This document shows positions 13,778 through 27,848 of a stretch of DNA of 64,000 bases, in pieces. The notes below the pieces were generated by a model. The model was not told the origin of the DNA, ran no database searches, and was given only the letters and a program-made list of their open reading frames with translations. The DNA is taken from assembly GCA_013365365.1 (NCBI GenBank), contig JABVXU010000008.1, positions 372,001 through 436,000 on the forward strand, given 5' to 3'. The stretch's first letter is position 1, and the number at the start of each line of letters is the position of its first letter. This stretch comes from Cruorifilaria tuberocauda. Its lineage: Eukaryota > Nematoda > Chromadorea > Rhabditida > Onchocercidae. Position numbers and translations under genes: made by a program.

Positions 13778-15628
13778 ATTTAACTCTTATAGGTTAATCT
13801 TATTATCCCAGTGCAATCACTGTACTTTTTTCTGTCGTTTCACTGTGGATATTTCTTTTTCCAGAAAAAACATGTAACTGAAAATGTAATGCAAATAGCA
13901 AGAAATAAAATATAAAATGAATCATCAAAAACGTTAGAAAAGAAATGAATAATGAAAAGCACGGAAAGTGGATAATTATTCAATAAGGAGAACCGTTCAG
14001 TTCAAGGAACTATGGGACGAACGAATTCATTTAACAAATATGTATTCGTGTCCAAATTTTTGTAAAATATCCCGAAAAAGTTAAAATTGTAGGAACTTCA
14101 ACATCTCGAAACTCAAATGTAAATATCTCACAAGGATTCAAAAAAATAAGAACTACTTGAAATTGAAAAATAATTAAACACGAAACGCAATCACGAAATA
14201 ACAAAAATAACTTACGCTAAATGAACATGATAAGAGAACGAGAGAGTGATTGAAGAATGAAGTTCAGGTGAAAATAAGGAAGTGAGAAGGATAATTAGTC
14301 AACCTTTCTCTTTGGATTAAGAAACTAATTATTAGAAAAACTGATTAATTCTGGACAATCGATTATGCAGGAAAATCTCTCTCACCACAAAGAACATGTG
14401 CAGTACGGGAGGGTTGAGTATGCATAATACAGTGAATCATAAATAGCTACTCGGACGGAGTATTAATCGATAAAGTCGCCGTAACTCCGTTGCTTGCAGA
14501 AGTCTCTGCACTTATTATGACCGTAGCACACGAACTAATATCTTCAAATTTTTGAAACGTGTAAAGGTGTGGGAGAACAGGTGACATCACAGGATCTCAT
14601 AGCTGTGAAAAAAAAAGGAAGTGTAAAGATACAAACGATTTCGTTATGCTGATGTATGTATATATGTAAGGGATCCTCATAAAATACATGTCATAGGAAT
14701 ACCAATATAAATGTTTCTGTAACAGTCAAAGGATGGAATAATAGTTGGAACGAATAGTTAGTTCTTAAGGTGTCTTATTTCTCCTGCATTAATATTAATT
14801 GGAAACGGTTCAGAAATTGAAACAGACAAAATTATCCAGTTTTTAAATAATTTTGATTTAATCGTTTGCAGGCTTTCGCCAAAATACGCTAGTCTTTTCT
14901 TAATGCACTCTTCAATCGAGAATATTCATATACAGTCAAATTTGTAATTTAAATAAATTCAAATTCCCTACTTGAATAAAGGTCGGTACAAGCAGAGTGT
15001 AGAAATCTCTCCTAAAGACACCAAAAAAGTATTGAACAAGCATTTGTATATAATAAATTTCCGTTAGCTAATTTTCTCCTCAAAAAGGAGTACTCTACCC
15101 TGAATTAATGAATGAAAGCAGGAAATGAACATGAAATGAACAACTTTAAATAAACAACTTTGCGTGAAAATTTTGTAACATAAATGCAGAAAATTTCGCA
15201 ATAATACTGGTTTTCAGCGGCCATGAAATATTATTGTCACAATTACTAACTGCACGATACAAAGTTAATGAAAAACATCACATAAAACTTCATTAAAATC
15301 CACTACATAAAAACAGCAATTAACATATCAATAACCAATCACTAGGTGATCATAATAATATAAGTTTCTAGTATCACAGATAAACCGATACGTGTTTTGG
15401 ATCCAGATAAACCGATACGTGTTTTGTGGTAATGTGATGAGTAATAATGAGAAAAAAAGTGCGACCATTGCAAATAAACCGTATTTAATGATTAACGACT
15501 TTTATATAAATGCAAAGAAAAAATCCTATCGAAGAATTCCGGGCAACGAAACACGTCCGTAAATTCAGTTCCTCGTATAAACAGTACAAATGTCAATTAC
15601 ATTCTCCGACCTACAGATACAACTATAA
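13778..15628. other. Intergenic: Piezo 5' flank and 3' flank of the R-SNARE gene
   Basis: About 1.85 kb with no supportable coding exon on either strand. It must hold the Piezo promoter, which reads leftward from here. The only structured element seen is a pair of identical 23-bp blocks at 15377-15426, described separately. Confidence 0.6.
15377..15426. repeat. Tandem 27-bp direct repeat, two copies
   Basis: A 23-bp block with core AAACCGATACGTGTTTTG occurs at 15377-15399 and again, identical, at 15404-15426, a period of 27 bp. Each copy contains an ACGTG core. It lies between the R-SNARE stop and the Piezo start, so it could be a duplicated binding site. That role is inference. Confidence 0.8.
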
Positions 15629-16391
15629 TCAAGAGTGAACAAAAATGCCAAAATTCTTCAGCATAATAAATATTACAGTAGCGACAACAACCATTACACA
15701 AGCAGCAACGATAATAGTCCATTTCGCATTCCTCACACACATTCGATGCTGAACGCGTTGTGCTGTCCAGTGGAAGTTTTGAGACTGCAGAAAAGAAAGT
15801 TATAAAATCGTAAAAATGTATATACGATTCCACTACATTATCGGTGAAACTTTAAAGTGCTCCATACTACTTAAAATTTTTTTCACATACTCCTGAAATC
15901 CTTCTTTTGAATCTCCATATATCTTTTTTCAAGCTCTTTAAACATTACTTTTAGCATAGCAATTTTGCATCCTTATCAAAGCTTTCCAATTTGGAACAAT
16001 AATTCCAAACCAAGTACTATTTTTTAAATAAACTTCAAAGTTCTAAAATGACCTACCGACTGAGTGAGCGCTTCCGTCCTACCCTCAATATTCTCCAGCT
16101 GTTCGCCTCTTTCTAATACCCTTTGCATGTTACTGTTCATCACCTAAATAACAAACATTATAAAACAATCAATCGTCGCAGAAAGTCTAGTAAAGCAATT
16201 TAGCAGAGATGTTCACAATGATAAAGCTGCGGAACTGGAACTTCTTCCACATGTTCATAAAAAATTCATAATGAATCGTTTCCACACAGTGAAAGCTAAA
16301 AACTAAACAAGCTAACCTCTCTTACATTTTCAACTTGCTGCCGAATCGTCGCAAGCCTGCCTGTCCCCATTCCTTCATTTCCATAATCCAT
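15629..16391 (-). CDS. Short R-SNARE (synaptobrevin/VAMP family), 105 aa
   Basis: Vesicle R-SNAREs supply one helix to the four-helix bundle that drives membrane fusion. Three exons, 16317-16391, 16057-16143 and 15629-15784, join with all introns in phase 0. The first exon begins MDYGNEGMGTGRLATI directly behind an acceptor (TTTCAG), compatible with spliced-leader addition. Residues about 14-70 are the SNARE motif; the zero-layer arginine is in NMQRVLERGEQLE, followed by GRTEALTQS. The tail holds a membrane anchor (WTIIVAACVMVVVATVIFIM) and a short lumenal end, FGIFVHS. The brief N-terminus without a longin domain and the single anchor resemble VAMP8 or VAMP4 rather than VAMP7 or Sec22. The paralogue assignment is uncertain, so no symbol is given. 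Confidence 0.92.
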
Positions 16392-19300
16392 CTGAAATCA
16401 TAAAACCATCATAAGAAATAATTTCCAGACTTTTCACTACCTCCTCTACAGAAACTGAGCCAATATTAATATCCTTTGAAAACAACCATAATTCATGTAA
16501 TTCTGTAGCGTGAAGCAGTGTTCAAGACCTGGTTATGAAATCTCTTTGTCTTCACAACAAATTTATCAACAAAAGCATGCAATATGACACAAAAATTACA
16601 TACACTAAATTAAGAAATTCGGATCTGCATTCTATCTACCACTACACCAACCCAATCTTGGAACATCTCATACAGTAAAAGTGCAAGAAATGCAAAAAAT
16701 ACCACAACAGAGTATATACGAGGTTACAACAAAAAAATGAATATAATTAAAAACATTGGTACTTATATAATGCGTATAGTCATCACTCTGTGTGTCTACG
16801 TGTATGTGTATGTGTGTATGCCTGTGTATTGTGTATATTGTTGCTTTTGAATATTGGGAATTTAAAATCAATACTGTAAATAAGATTTACGACCGCTCAG
16901 GATGCTATGTGATGCAAGCAGTATTGGTACTAATGAAAATAACAAAGTACAGTCCAGTTTTGTATATCAATAATAAAGCATGGATATGATTATGAACTTA
17001 AAAAAATTCAGAGATTAAACGAATGCGTATAATGCACCGAATTTTTCTAAATAAATCAAGAGTACATAGATGTATAATACGTTGAACATGAATAAGCACA
17101 AAAAAGAATTAAAAAAGGAAGCATAGGATTAGAAAGAAAAAAGCTAGAATGGCAGGAAGCTCAACAATGATAACGGCTTGCTTTTCTCTTACTGTTAACA
17201 AGTCTGAACTGAATACAGGCTAATACATGTTTTTAAAAAACAATACATAGAAATTGTATTCCAACCGTATACGAAGTAGAACTTCTTTAATAGCCAATGT
17301 TCATGCTAAATGGTTTCCAAGAATGAAAAGATAGAAAAGATTTAGCATTGACAATATTTATTTAACAGTGGCACCATTGATCATTTATCCATCGGCTCAC
17401 TCGATTTAACAATCTGGTCAGACCAACCTTATCATGTGCAGTAGCAGAGATAATAAACATTCTCACAATAAACAACGTATTATGTTTGAATCCACTTTAA
17501 TTTTATCAAAAATTAATAGTGTAACTTTTTAAATCTTTCCCTATAGCGTTAAAGCAAGTGATACACTATCTGTTACTTTCTGATTAATACACATCAATAA
17601 CATTACATAAGTTTCTGCTCTCCAGTAGTGGAACAGCGTTTAAAAATGTGATTATTAGAGGTTATTGTTTGGACTATTTTACTATATTTGGAGTGAATTA
17701 TCATATAGTATCAAATGTAGCGACTTTTAGTTCAGTGAATTTTCTACAAGCAGTATGAACTAGGTGAGACTAATCTCACTAGCGGTTTGATAGCGCATTA
17801 TAAGAAAAGGGCAGTAACTTGTCTTGGACTAAATCTATATTGAAGGATGACGTAATTATCACTAAATCATTACCAATAATCATTTCCTTACAACAAAGAT
17901 GGGCCAAATCGATGATCTCTGCTGCAAGATTTCTCTAGTTATATTTACAAGTGAAAAGACAGCTTTCATCTCTTTTTGTAATACTGCCACGCTACATGGT
18001 ACCAAGCGATTATTTCTTGTTCCTAGTCTTACCTTTTGCAGCATTTACGAGTGATTACGTCAAATTTGGGCAAGCTCATCAATGAATATTGAAATATTGT
18101 AGAAATACATATAATTAATCTCTCGCAAGATATTCCATCTTTACAGAATAAAAAATGTTTTTTTTACTAAATTCTGCAACAAGAGAATAACCACATCCCA
18201 TTTTTTAGTGAACTCACTTTTGACTCTCCGCATCCAAGCCTTTGAAGTCTGCTTGATATATGATGAAATCACTTCACAAATATCTAATAATTTAATCATT
18301 TCTCACCAATCTCTTTAAGTCGAAAAGGTTAACTCTCGTAATTACTGTTGCCATTGTTATGGTAACCTCTACCTTTTTCTAAATATCTTGATTGGTACAT
18401 ATCGATTTGGTACATTCGGGATATCAAATACCTAGCAAAGTCCACTAAATTTCATCGAAATATCACACCCTGTGTCTTTGAATGCTGCATGTTTCCTGAA
18501 CAAGGTCTACGCAATCGCATTTTGGCTCCCTTCCTTTCATTCTTCCTTGCACCCTTTTACGAGTTCATAACTGGCCATAGATCGATCTCAGGAACGGATA
18601 TTTTCAGCGGGACGATTCAAATAAGTAGATATTTCGTCCATTTGTGCACACCGATGATGCTTGTAAGCTACGATAGGGAAAATTTTAAATTTTCGGAATG
18701 ATTAAGAATATAAGAAAATGAATCTTTCAGAAAAACTGAAAATAACACATCAACTGTGGAAGATTTTTTGAAATCTTCAGTGACTTCGTCAGGAAGTTAT
18801 GCGAACCTCCTGACCTTCCCTGTCCCAAACTGGTTGGAAAAAGAAGGTTCTCACTCTTATTCAAAAAATTGGATGAAAATCCAGAATGCGATTACCTGGA
18901 GGGCTGAAAAATAACAAACTGATAGTTCTTAACCATCTGGCTAAGTTATTTAACTCTTTTCCATCACCTTCCAAGTACATATGCCATAATTTCTTTCAGA
19001 ATCTGTTCGCAAAAACCCCGGTCTTATGATAAAAACTGAAAGTTTATAGGCAGAATGTTTTAGCATTACTGGATAACTAAACAACTGGGTAGATTTTCTA
19101 TCAGTAAATGCACGTTCAGTCGACTTTTTATGCTACAATTCAGCAGGCGTTGAAAAAGAAATTTCTATCTCCATTCAGATACTGAAGAATATGAAAACTT
19201 TCGGGGTAAATATCGCAGATTCTCAGGAACAATTCACCGTTATTCGAGGCCGTTATGAACGTTTCCTTCAATTTCACCATCTCATTTTGTCTATATAAAA

Positions 19301-21884
19301 GAACATTTGATTTTTTAAAAACATGATCTCGGTAACCCTAATTTGTCCAGAAGCTTAAAACCTGAAATTTTGAAAATCCAGAAATGATCTTCTCGGAGTA
19401 ATTTGATTGTGTCGATTCCTCTCATTACTAAATGTTTCGTTTATTAAACCATCGTAATGCTTGTTTATTCTAATTCCACAGTTAATTAATTGTTTATTCG
19501 TATGAAGCAAGCGGTTTGTTATCAGTTCATTTATTTTCATTAATTCCACTCATTTACTTCATTATTGTAGAATAATTCATATAATTTTCGTAAAAATGAT
19601 CACTGGCATCAATATGTTCGAGAAGTGCTTGAAAAGCATAGTTCTCTTGGATATAAATAATCCTGGTATATATTGCTATACGAACTGTGTCCATCAATAC
19701 TTATAATTAATTAAATTACTTGAAAAGATACTTTTTTCTTGGTTAGTGATTTTAGAGCATACCTTGTAAAGTAGTTATCTTTTAAGAAAAAGGAAAAACA
19801 TTTTTTTGCTTCACTCAGTGAATTCTTTTAGAGTCGAAAATTTAACTGAGGGAACAAATGTTGTCGTGAGAATTTGCTGAGAACATTATAACTATTGTCA
19901 TGAAAGTGAAGGTGAATTGGTACGAATGCCAATTGATAATAGTAAAAATTTTAGAGATTAAAAAAGAGTTTACTCACGGAAGTTATAAGACAATATTTTA
20001 GGGAATATCATGATCGCTATTTAATATAGTACCTCTTATTAAACTGGTGGTGAGGACTTCGTAATATGGAGGATGCTACAAAATAAATACTGTCTGCATC
20101 ACCGATACAACCCACTTTGCTATCGAGGAATATTATTTGTAGTCTTTTGAACACAAAAAGAGCCAAGTGAATTAAAGATCCGCCCAAAATTAGAAACTAT
20201 TTTACACAAGAAATGCTTTATTATAATCCTTCGAAAACAAGGAGAGTTACGTGAACAGAATGTCAGTTTAAACAATTATGATTATTTCCACAGATCATTT
20301 TGGTTTTTGAGATGATTGTCGTGAATTTCTCACGTTCCAGGAAAAGAGTTCATTAAACTGATTTCTTTAAATTAGTTCTGAGGATCAAAAAGAAATCTAA
20401 AAGGTAATTCAGGGGATAAGTTCAAATTAATGGGAAAAAATAGCTGGCGACACGATACGTTTATTTAGGAACATTACATATTACGTGAACTTTGTTTTGC
20501 GACCAATCCCTCCTCAACCTTCTCTGAATAATAATAATAAGTGCAACATATGTTTTTCACCTACAACTTATGGACTTCGAGAATTAAGAAAGAAAATGAA
20601 AGTGGACGATTGGAAAGCATTGGATTCAAAGTCGATTTGAAGAAATTAGATTAATTTCAACGAGAGAAAAGTTGAACAGTTCGAGAGCTAAAGAAGATCA
20701 AAGGCTCTTTCCCAGAGATTACTGATTTTCGAGGATAAACATTCCATTCATATTCTTCATATTTCATCCATTTTTATGAAATATTACTGTAAGTCTGTCG
20801 ATATTCCATGAATTTCAAAATATTCGTAATGAGAAAGCATGGAAAAGTGATGTAAGCAGTTCTGGATTAAGTTGTGTTGGAAAATGGGTATATTTTAATA
20901 AGAAAAAATGCCCACATAAGCAGGCGAGAGAGCATGCTACATGGAGAGACTATATGGAGTGTTATTGTAGGACATCTCGAGGTTTCTAGGAAATTCAGGA
21001 AATCCTCATTGGAAAATGCATCGAAGACAAATTCGAAGTGGTTTTGACATTGTTCAGTACCATTATTCTCATCCCACACGTTGCTCCAATAAGACTGGAT
21101 TTATCGATTGCCTACGTGCAAATTTGCAGGAACGGCTAACAATATGTCCTGACTCTGCCACTGACCTAAAACTGCTCAAAATCCCATTTATTCTGCTAGA
21201 TTCCAGCTCGTGAAAAGTGATCTCTTTTCCTAATATGAATATCTGCTAGTGTGGTGAGTTCAACAACGAGATGAATTCAAATGCTCGAGGTCTTCTTTAT
21301 CTGTAGGGAAATTTGCTGAAATTATACCTAAATTTGCAAATTCCATAGTTTTGTCGTTTTTGTCCATATATTGAAGAAATGTGTTAATGAAAACATTGGG
21401 AATGAAAATATTTTTAAAAAGTTGTCAAAAACTGGCATGGCTATTGCGGATTTTTCTTCATAATGTTCGTAATGATAATTGTAACGTTACTTACGCATTC
21501 GTTGCATTCGTTACTTACGTTTGTGTCAGTACCGTGAGGATTTACTAATTTAAAATGGATCAGATGAATTTCGGAATGTATTCTATTAGAGAGAAAGATA
21601 CCTATTTTTGTAGCCTCCAAAAATCTTTCATGATGGTTCTGAATGTCTATATATGTAATAAGACTGCTAAATGATCAGTGCAAATGCAAAAGGACTAGCA
21701 GAGGTTTTTCTATTGAAAATTTGCGGGAAATTAGGCTAAGGATACTTGAATGAACTGAGTTGTTTCAAATTTTTGGTACTAACATTTAACAAAATGCGCA
21801 TGAACGATCGTAATAAATTTGAAGTACCCCTCTAACTATATATCTTTTCTTTAGGTTGTTCGATATTACAAAACAGAGTAAATT
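16392..21884. other. Long gene-poor stretch, about 5.5 kb
   Basis: No open frame here shows a recognisable protein motif with consistent splice sites on either strand. The longest frames are about 60-70 codons, ordinary for AT-rich DNA. It contains a GT-rich simple repeat (16790-16850). The right end holds the likely promoter and outron of the armadillo-protein gene, whose acceptor (TTTTCTTTAG) ends at 21854, 30 bp before the start codon. Non-coding RNAs cannot be excluded by eye. Confidence 0.55.
16790..16850. repeat. GT-rich microsatellite
   Basis: Imperfect run of GTGT/GTAT units, for example TGTGTATGTGTGTATG, upstream of the R-SNARE gene. Confidence 0.85.
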
Positions 21885-24800
21885 ATGGGAAAGAAGGTGA
21901 AACGAATAAATCGAAAAGGAAAACAACGTAAACTCCATGTTAAACAACAAGATTTGGCCGCATCTGGTCACTCATCTGAGAGCGAAACGTCAACTAATGA
22001 AGACGTTTCTGCCTATTCAGCTCGAGCTGTAAATTGTGCTGCATGTCTCAATCCTGGACAATCCTCTGGTATATTCATTTTTAGTTGTTCACTGAAATAA
22101 AGTTTACTAGTGATCACGCTATGAATTTCTTTTCCTTTATGTTGGCCAAGATATTAGAATTGTTAAATCCTTAAGTGTACTGACTGCAGCGTAGTCATGA
22201 TTTCTTAAACAAGATCTTATTCAAACCGTTCAGTTTATTCCACCTATTCAGTAATTTGGCATGTATTTTGAGCATTTTAGCCTCGTTCAGTAGCATGATA
22301 TTAGCCCTTTGGACGGTTCTAGAATCAGTGCTCAAGACTGTTCCATTTCGTTTCCATATTTCCAATGCTTTTTATTTCCATATGACAAACCAAGCGTGAC
22401 GGAAATTATGAATATATTGCGGACATCAAGGCCAACGATAAAAACCGTCCAGCGAACTTTTCAGCTTTTCAATGTCCTCGTAGATAACTATGAACCCCCA
22501 GTTGACGAAATGCTTAGCGAAGGATTAGATGAAATTTTGCTTGAAGGATTGCATTTCAAGGTATTTATCTTTTTTTCATAAAAAACATTCTTTTTTTTAA
22601 AAGGTATGGAGGAGTGAAGAAGTTTGACTTATTTTTCAAATTCCTTTATTTGCAGTTCTTTCGTGCGTGTTTCGTTCCACTTTTATTGAAATGATACTTA
22701 GCAATTTATTTTATAGAATATTATGATTCAGTATTATGCTACGCACGTTTTCTTGGTGCTTGCGAAATATATGACAGAAGAACAGCTAAAATTCTTGATA
22801 CCACGGGGTTTAAAGGAAGGAATTAAATCTGTTCTGAAACGTGACGTTTTTTTGCTCGTCCAGGAGGTATAGCATTTTTTTACATTTACTATTATGTAGG
22901 TTTTTTCAAAATGTTCCCCAGGTGCAACACTTGGATTGTCGCGTACTATTACTTTAGAAAAATTATGAACAAACGAATTTCATCTTTGTAGCTTTGTATA
23001 ACGAACGGCTTTTTGATGTATAGTGTAAAGCTGAACATTGTACTGTAAATATTTAGGGTATTGAAACGTGCTCACAAATAGCTCTCAAGAGCTCTAGTTT
23101 ACGCGATGATGTTGCTAGTTGGGGTTCTTTGCATGTGATTGAATTGTTAGCAGAACATTATTGTGGAATGTCGCTCGAATTTACGCGTTCAGTCATATTG
23201 TTTCTACGAGATTTGTGCTACTATAAACCCATTCCGATATTTGTTCTGCAATGTATTGCAAACACTGCTCGTTTCCTTTTGCATCATGAGGTTTCGTTCC
23301 TGTATTTTTGCGAAATAGATTAGCAAGATTGAGAAAATAAATATGTGGATTGCTATATTTAAATGATCGTATTTTTTATGAAGGACCATTAGCCATTCGA
23401 AATTTTATTCTATTCAAACTTAACAAGTGAACAAGAGAACCTTTTATTTTTCGTTCTGCCTCACGTTGTTACTTTGAAGACACTTTTAATATATCTCTTT
23501 GTCATACAGAGGTCGAGATTTGAGCAGCAGCACTTGTCTTTCCTTCCTATAATGTTAAATAATTCATATAATCTAGGACGAGAGAATCCGTGCAGCTGTT
23601 TTCAACATCTTGATTGAAGTCGCTCGTAACAGAGATTTTGTTATCACGTTTGATCGTAGTTATGTGAAGAGTATTCTTCTATTTTTCGAGAGTTCAATTG
23701 AAATTGAAGCTGCATCAGCATTTTTTATCGCTGGATATTTAACAAGACAACACAGCCGCAATACTAGTGTAATTTCTTATCTTAATTTTGAAAATAAAGA
23801 AAAACCTTTTGTTTTTGTTAAGCATTATTAAATGTAGATTTCCTCACTGTTACTATCGAACTCATTCAATAGATCCTGCAAGTTGCACAAATTGTAAGGA
23901 TCACTTTGTTGGTTAAGAGTAATTAAAAAATCGAGTACTTTGTTTTTAATAGGTTGTGGTGAAGATCATTCTTTTTCGGACGGGAGAAAGTGTGTTTTTA
24001 TATGTTAATTGGCTCTAAATCTAGTTAAAGGCACTTAATTTTAGGCAATTCTTCAAATGGGATTGATTAAGATGATCGTGCCTTTTCTTGCTCAACATTC
24101 AGCTCCAGAGATCGGTTTTGAAGCTTGTTCAATTCTTCAAAGTCTTCTATCCAAAAAAAAATACATAAAGTATGTGGGATCCATAGTGGACTCGGGACTT
24201 GTGTTAATGCTTCTTAAGCTCCTGAATGACGTGAGTTACACTGTATTCAAATGTTTTAGACAAAAGAAGCAGAAGCTATTCACATAAGACGAAGTAAAAA
24301 CATTGCACCGACAAACCGTAACGGATATTATGTTTCTAGCAACACTTCGTTAAGCTGAATTCGTAGCGGAGAATACTACTGATAACTTTTAACTTTTCTT
24401 GGGATTAACACTATACTCATCCACTAAGATCACTAAATTATATTCCACCTCAATAACGTAGAGATAAAAAATGCGAACTTTAGAACAAGTCATGTCCTAA
24501 AGAGAGTGGTTATGATTGTTCTTTTCTTTTATACCAGCAGTAAGAAAGTTATCAGACTGACTACTGCAGTTCAGAACACTAGTGATATTATAGAATTGAG
24601 CCAATTAAGTGTGGTTTAAGTAAACCGTGTAATTTACTTGACAATCGAATTAAAGTAATTTTGTTGAATCTAATTGAATCAATAATTTTAGGGTAGTCCA
24701 GGCTACAAGAATGAAGCTTGCATCACGTTACGTTTGTTGAATGAGATTTGGAAACCCCGATACGCAATTAAAGTGGCTGACGAGAAACATATTATAATAA

Positions 24801-25396
24801 TGTGTAACGTTCTCAAGAGTTCAAACATCGAACATGTTGCGTGCATTGTTGCTCTAATGCACTCTGTCTTGAAAGCCTGTACTGCTTTAAAAGCTGACTT
24901 TGAACTAAAGGAGGCAAAGGACTTAATCAAAGTTTGTTTTTGAAAACATGGATTTGCAACCGCTCTTGAGGTTCCTGTACTTTTGTCAAAGTTATTATTT
25001 TTACATTCTTGATTATCCAAATTTCTGACACTGTTCACAGAAAACAATTATTTTGTGCCTTTCAGGGAAAAAGTAATTGATATTTGCTGAGCAGGTTGAA
25101 ACTGGCTCTCGCTGAACATTACAACTGTTGTTTTCCACTCATTTCAGGAGCTGAAAGCTTATGAATGTGTCGCAAAATTTGTCGATACTACTCGTAGAGA
25201 CATTCCAATAAATAATCTAGCCCGAGAACTGTATACTTTTTATCTAAATGGCGTGGAAGGAGACTTTGATAAGGCAAATCATGCGGAAACTGAAGAAACA
25301 TCGCGTGTTCAGAATTCAAGATCCACACAAACTGAAATTTGTGCATTTCAAACCGGTGAGGATTCCCAAGCGACAATATTGCATCCTACTGACTGA
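21885..25396 (+). CDS. Divergent importin-alpha-like armadillo-repeat protein
   Basis: Exons 21885-22068, about 22337-22560, 22717-22866, 23057-23290, 23577-23768, 24045-24230, 24692-24931 and 25148-25396 give about 552 residues; all introns from exon 2 onward are phase 0. The start sits 30 bp behind a strong acceptor. The N-terminus is a basic patch (MGKKVKRINRKGKQRKL) in the place of an importin-beta-binding domain. Exon 2 fits the first armadillo repeat of importin-alpha (SVTEIMNIL, then PPVDEMLSEGLDEILLEGL, compare PPIDEVIEAGL). Later exons keep the spacing of ARM helices, and FLLHHE fits the family segment LLHHDD. Known importin-alphas carry classical nuclear-localisation signals via Trp/Asn pairs; those pairs appear absent here. 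The acceptor of exon 2 is weak and the residues just before SVTEIM may be wrong. The tail after about residue 480 is acidic and low-complexity. Confidence 0.75.
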
Positions 25397-27848
25397 TTTT
25401 GTTGTGTAAACCGGTTTAGTTCATAAAATCCTGTGTTTTACTTATATTGACCGAATTTATTCTTTTTAACAGTGTCTTTCTTTCCACGACTTTTATCTTG
25501 GTTGCCAAGAAAATCTCCAATTTATCTCTTCTAATGCGAAATATCCAGCTTCCCAAAATGGTGAACGAATCCTCCGTCATCCCCTGAAGATGATCATGGA
25601 ACTGTGGTTGAGACAATGGTAAATTACTCTTTAGTGACCCTTGAAAATGATGATGTAATAAAAAAGGTGAAGTCATAATAAACTGAGATGGAACAAAGCT
25701 TACAGCCTGCGTTAACTGAGCATATATATCTACACAAAGACTTTCCAGCATATAATTTCATCGTCTTACGGATTTAACATTTTCTTTTTATGATTTCGGT
25801 TTTTCCTAATAACAACTGTTATTGTCTCCTCCACCAAAATTAGGTCCTGACGAATCGCCAAACAATATTTTTAATATGTTATCTGCGAATTCAAAACATC
25901 CCTCACCTTTATTCCTCTTTCCGTTGTGTGCAAGCAATCATTTTATCATCGACACTATATTTGTTACAAATCTTTTTTCCTTTCAAATCTTCTGCAAAAT
26001 GATACCATTGAATAACCAAAATTCAATTACTATTCAGATTGTTGAGATCTATTCTACAGTTAACCGAGTAGTTTATCCTTGACACGAGCTTTCGTCGCGC
26101 CTAATTCAGGCCATTTTTCTAAAATCTTGTTGTAGACCATAATAAACTTTAAAGACATGAACAAAGGAGAAGTAAGCGGCTATCCAACAACAGAAACGTT
26201 GCAGGTAAGCAGCAAGTTATCATCCTTGTTCACTATATAAATCACCCCTTCAGGAAGCACTATCAACACCTAGGAACAAGAAGGCGTCGGTATGAATTGG
26301 TTACAAGCACTTTGTCTCTTGCGAAATCTGGATTAGTGTGGAGCAGAAACGAATCGGTGACCTCAAGCACTCTTACTTCAAAACCTTGTTGAACCTCCTC
26401 TTCCCTCTAACGGATCATATTTATTTCGTTTGAGTTGGAGAATTTCAGTTACGGTAAGGAAAAACAGTTGCTGTATCGAAAAGTATTGTTGAGAATTCAA
26501 GGATTGTCTAGTCGTTGGAGATGAGGAACTAATGATAAAGAATATCTCATCCCGGATATAAGGATATCTGGTGTTAGAAATGAATAACTGGTGAAAACTA
26601 GGGGTTATTTGGTGCTGATCATTTGATCATCATCGGATCACATATCACAGAATATAATATCAAAGGAGTAAGAAACTGTACTAACATTAACTAAAATCGG
26701 TGATGAATAGTTCTTAGTACAAACAACTGCAAACATTAGCAATAGCTGAGTTGTGAGAATATTTTTATATTATAAGGAATATATTGATTATTGTAATACA
26801 TTGGTAGTTTGTGAAATTTCGGTTATTCCGAGTCTACTTTTGCGTCACGTTCATGCTAAGCAGTGCCATGCATCGAAATAATGAGGAACAATTTTAAATA
26901 ATGTCAGAGAAGACTGATTTTCAATTCCTCTTTATCTCACAGTAAAAATAGTGATGATGAATTTGAATAAAACGAATTTAATATGAAATTTCATCATCAG
27001 TCACTAACGATTTTGGAAGTTAAGAACATAAGACACTGATGAAGCGGTCTTTTCTGCTCCATCCATGCACTGAAAACACAATATAAAGTTGTGATGAGAA
27101 TAATTGAGAACGTCATATTAAAAACAGTGAAACAGATACAGATCAAGTATAACACATAAATTATATTTTAACTATTTGCGTGCATGAATGGAGTATATCA
27201 ACACATTACGCAAATCGTACATTGTTACGTCATTAATTTTCTTGAACTTTTGAGCAAATTATATATGAGGGCAGCGAAACTGACAAAAACTGATAACGAT
27301 TACAATGGCTCTTTTCAGAAAACCTAATTAGATTGCAATTTTCATTTAAGATGTTCGTAGCATCAAGAGTCATACAGATTATACTTATAACACAGAATTA
27401 TTCCATATGTTTAAGCGACAACTTCAGAATTTCAAGCAAAACCCGTTCGAAGTGCAAAAATCATTAACATCCAGGATTATAACAAAATGCCTCAAAATAC
27501 TATATAAGTATTTCATTGCTAGATATTTTAATAAATAGGACAGATAGCTGAACATTTGGTGACCATTACTATGGTTGCTTGAAAATAGGATGTTATAAAG
27601 CAAACCTGCAGTTGGCAGACTGTTCTACATGATAACTGTAGAAAATCGATTGTTTTGCTATTTACGGATTTTCATCAATACAATCAGTCACGAAGGGCAA
27701 TAAATTAAAAAGGTGAATTTGTCTATCTCAATTAATTAATGTCACTAATAACCCGGTAAAGAGAATAAAGTGTATAGATAGTTTTAGGATGCTCTACATG
27801 AGCACTATCCCACTAAAATTTTTACCATGACAACACGAAAAAAGTTTC
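25397..27848. other. Intergenic, about 2.45 kb
   Basis: This is the shared 3' side of two convergent genes: the armadillo-protein gene (plus) and cytohesin (minus). Short frames at 25822-26082 (plus) and 25416-25751 (minus) have no motifs or convincing splice context. Nothing else was seen. Confidence 0.6.

Noticed and set aside
18489..18701. 70-codon plus-strand frame in the gene-poor stretch
   Set aside because: No motif, no splice sites, and a length expected by chance in AT-rich DNA.
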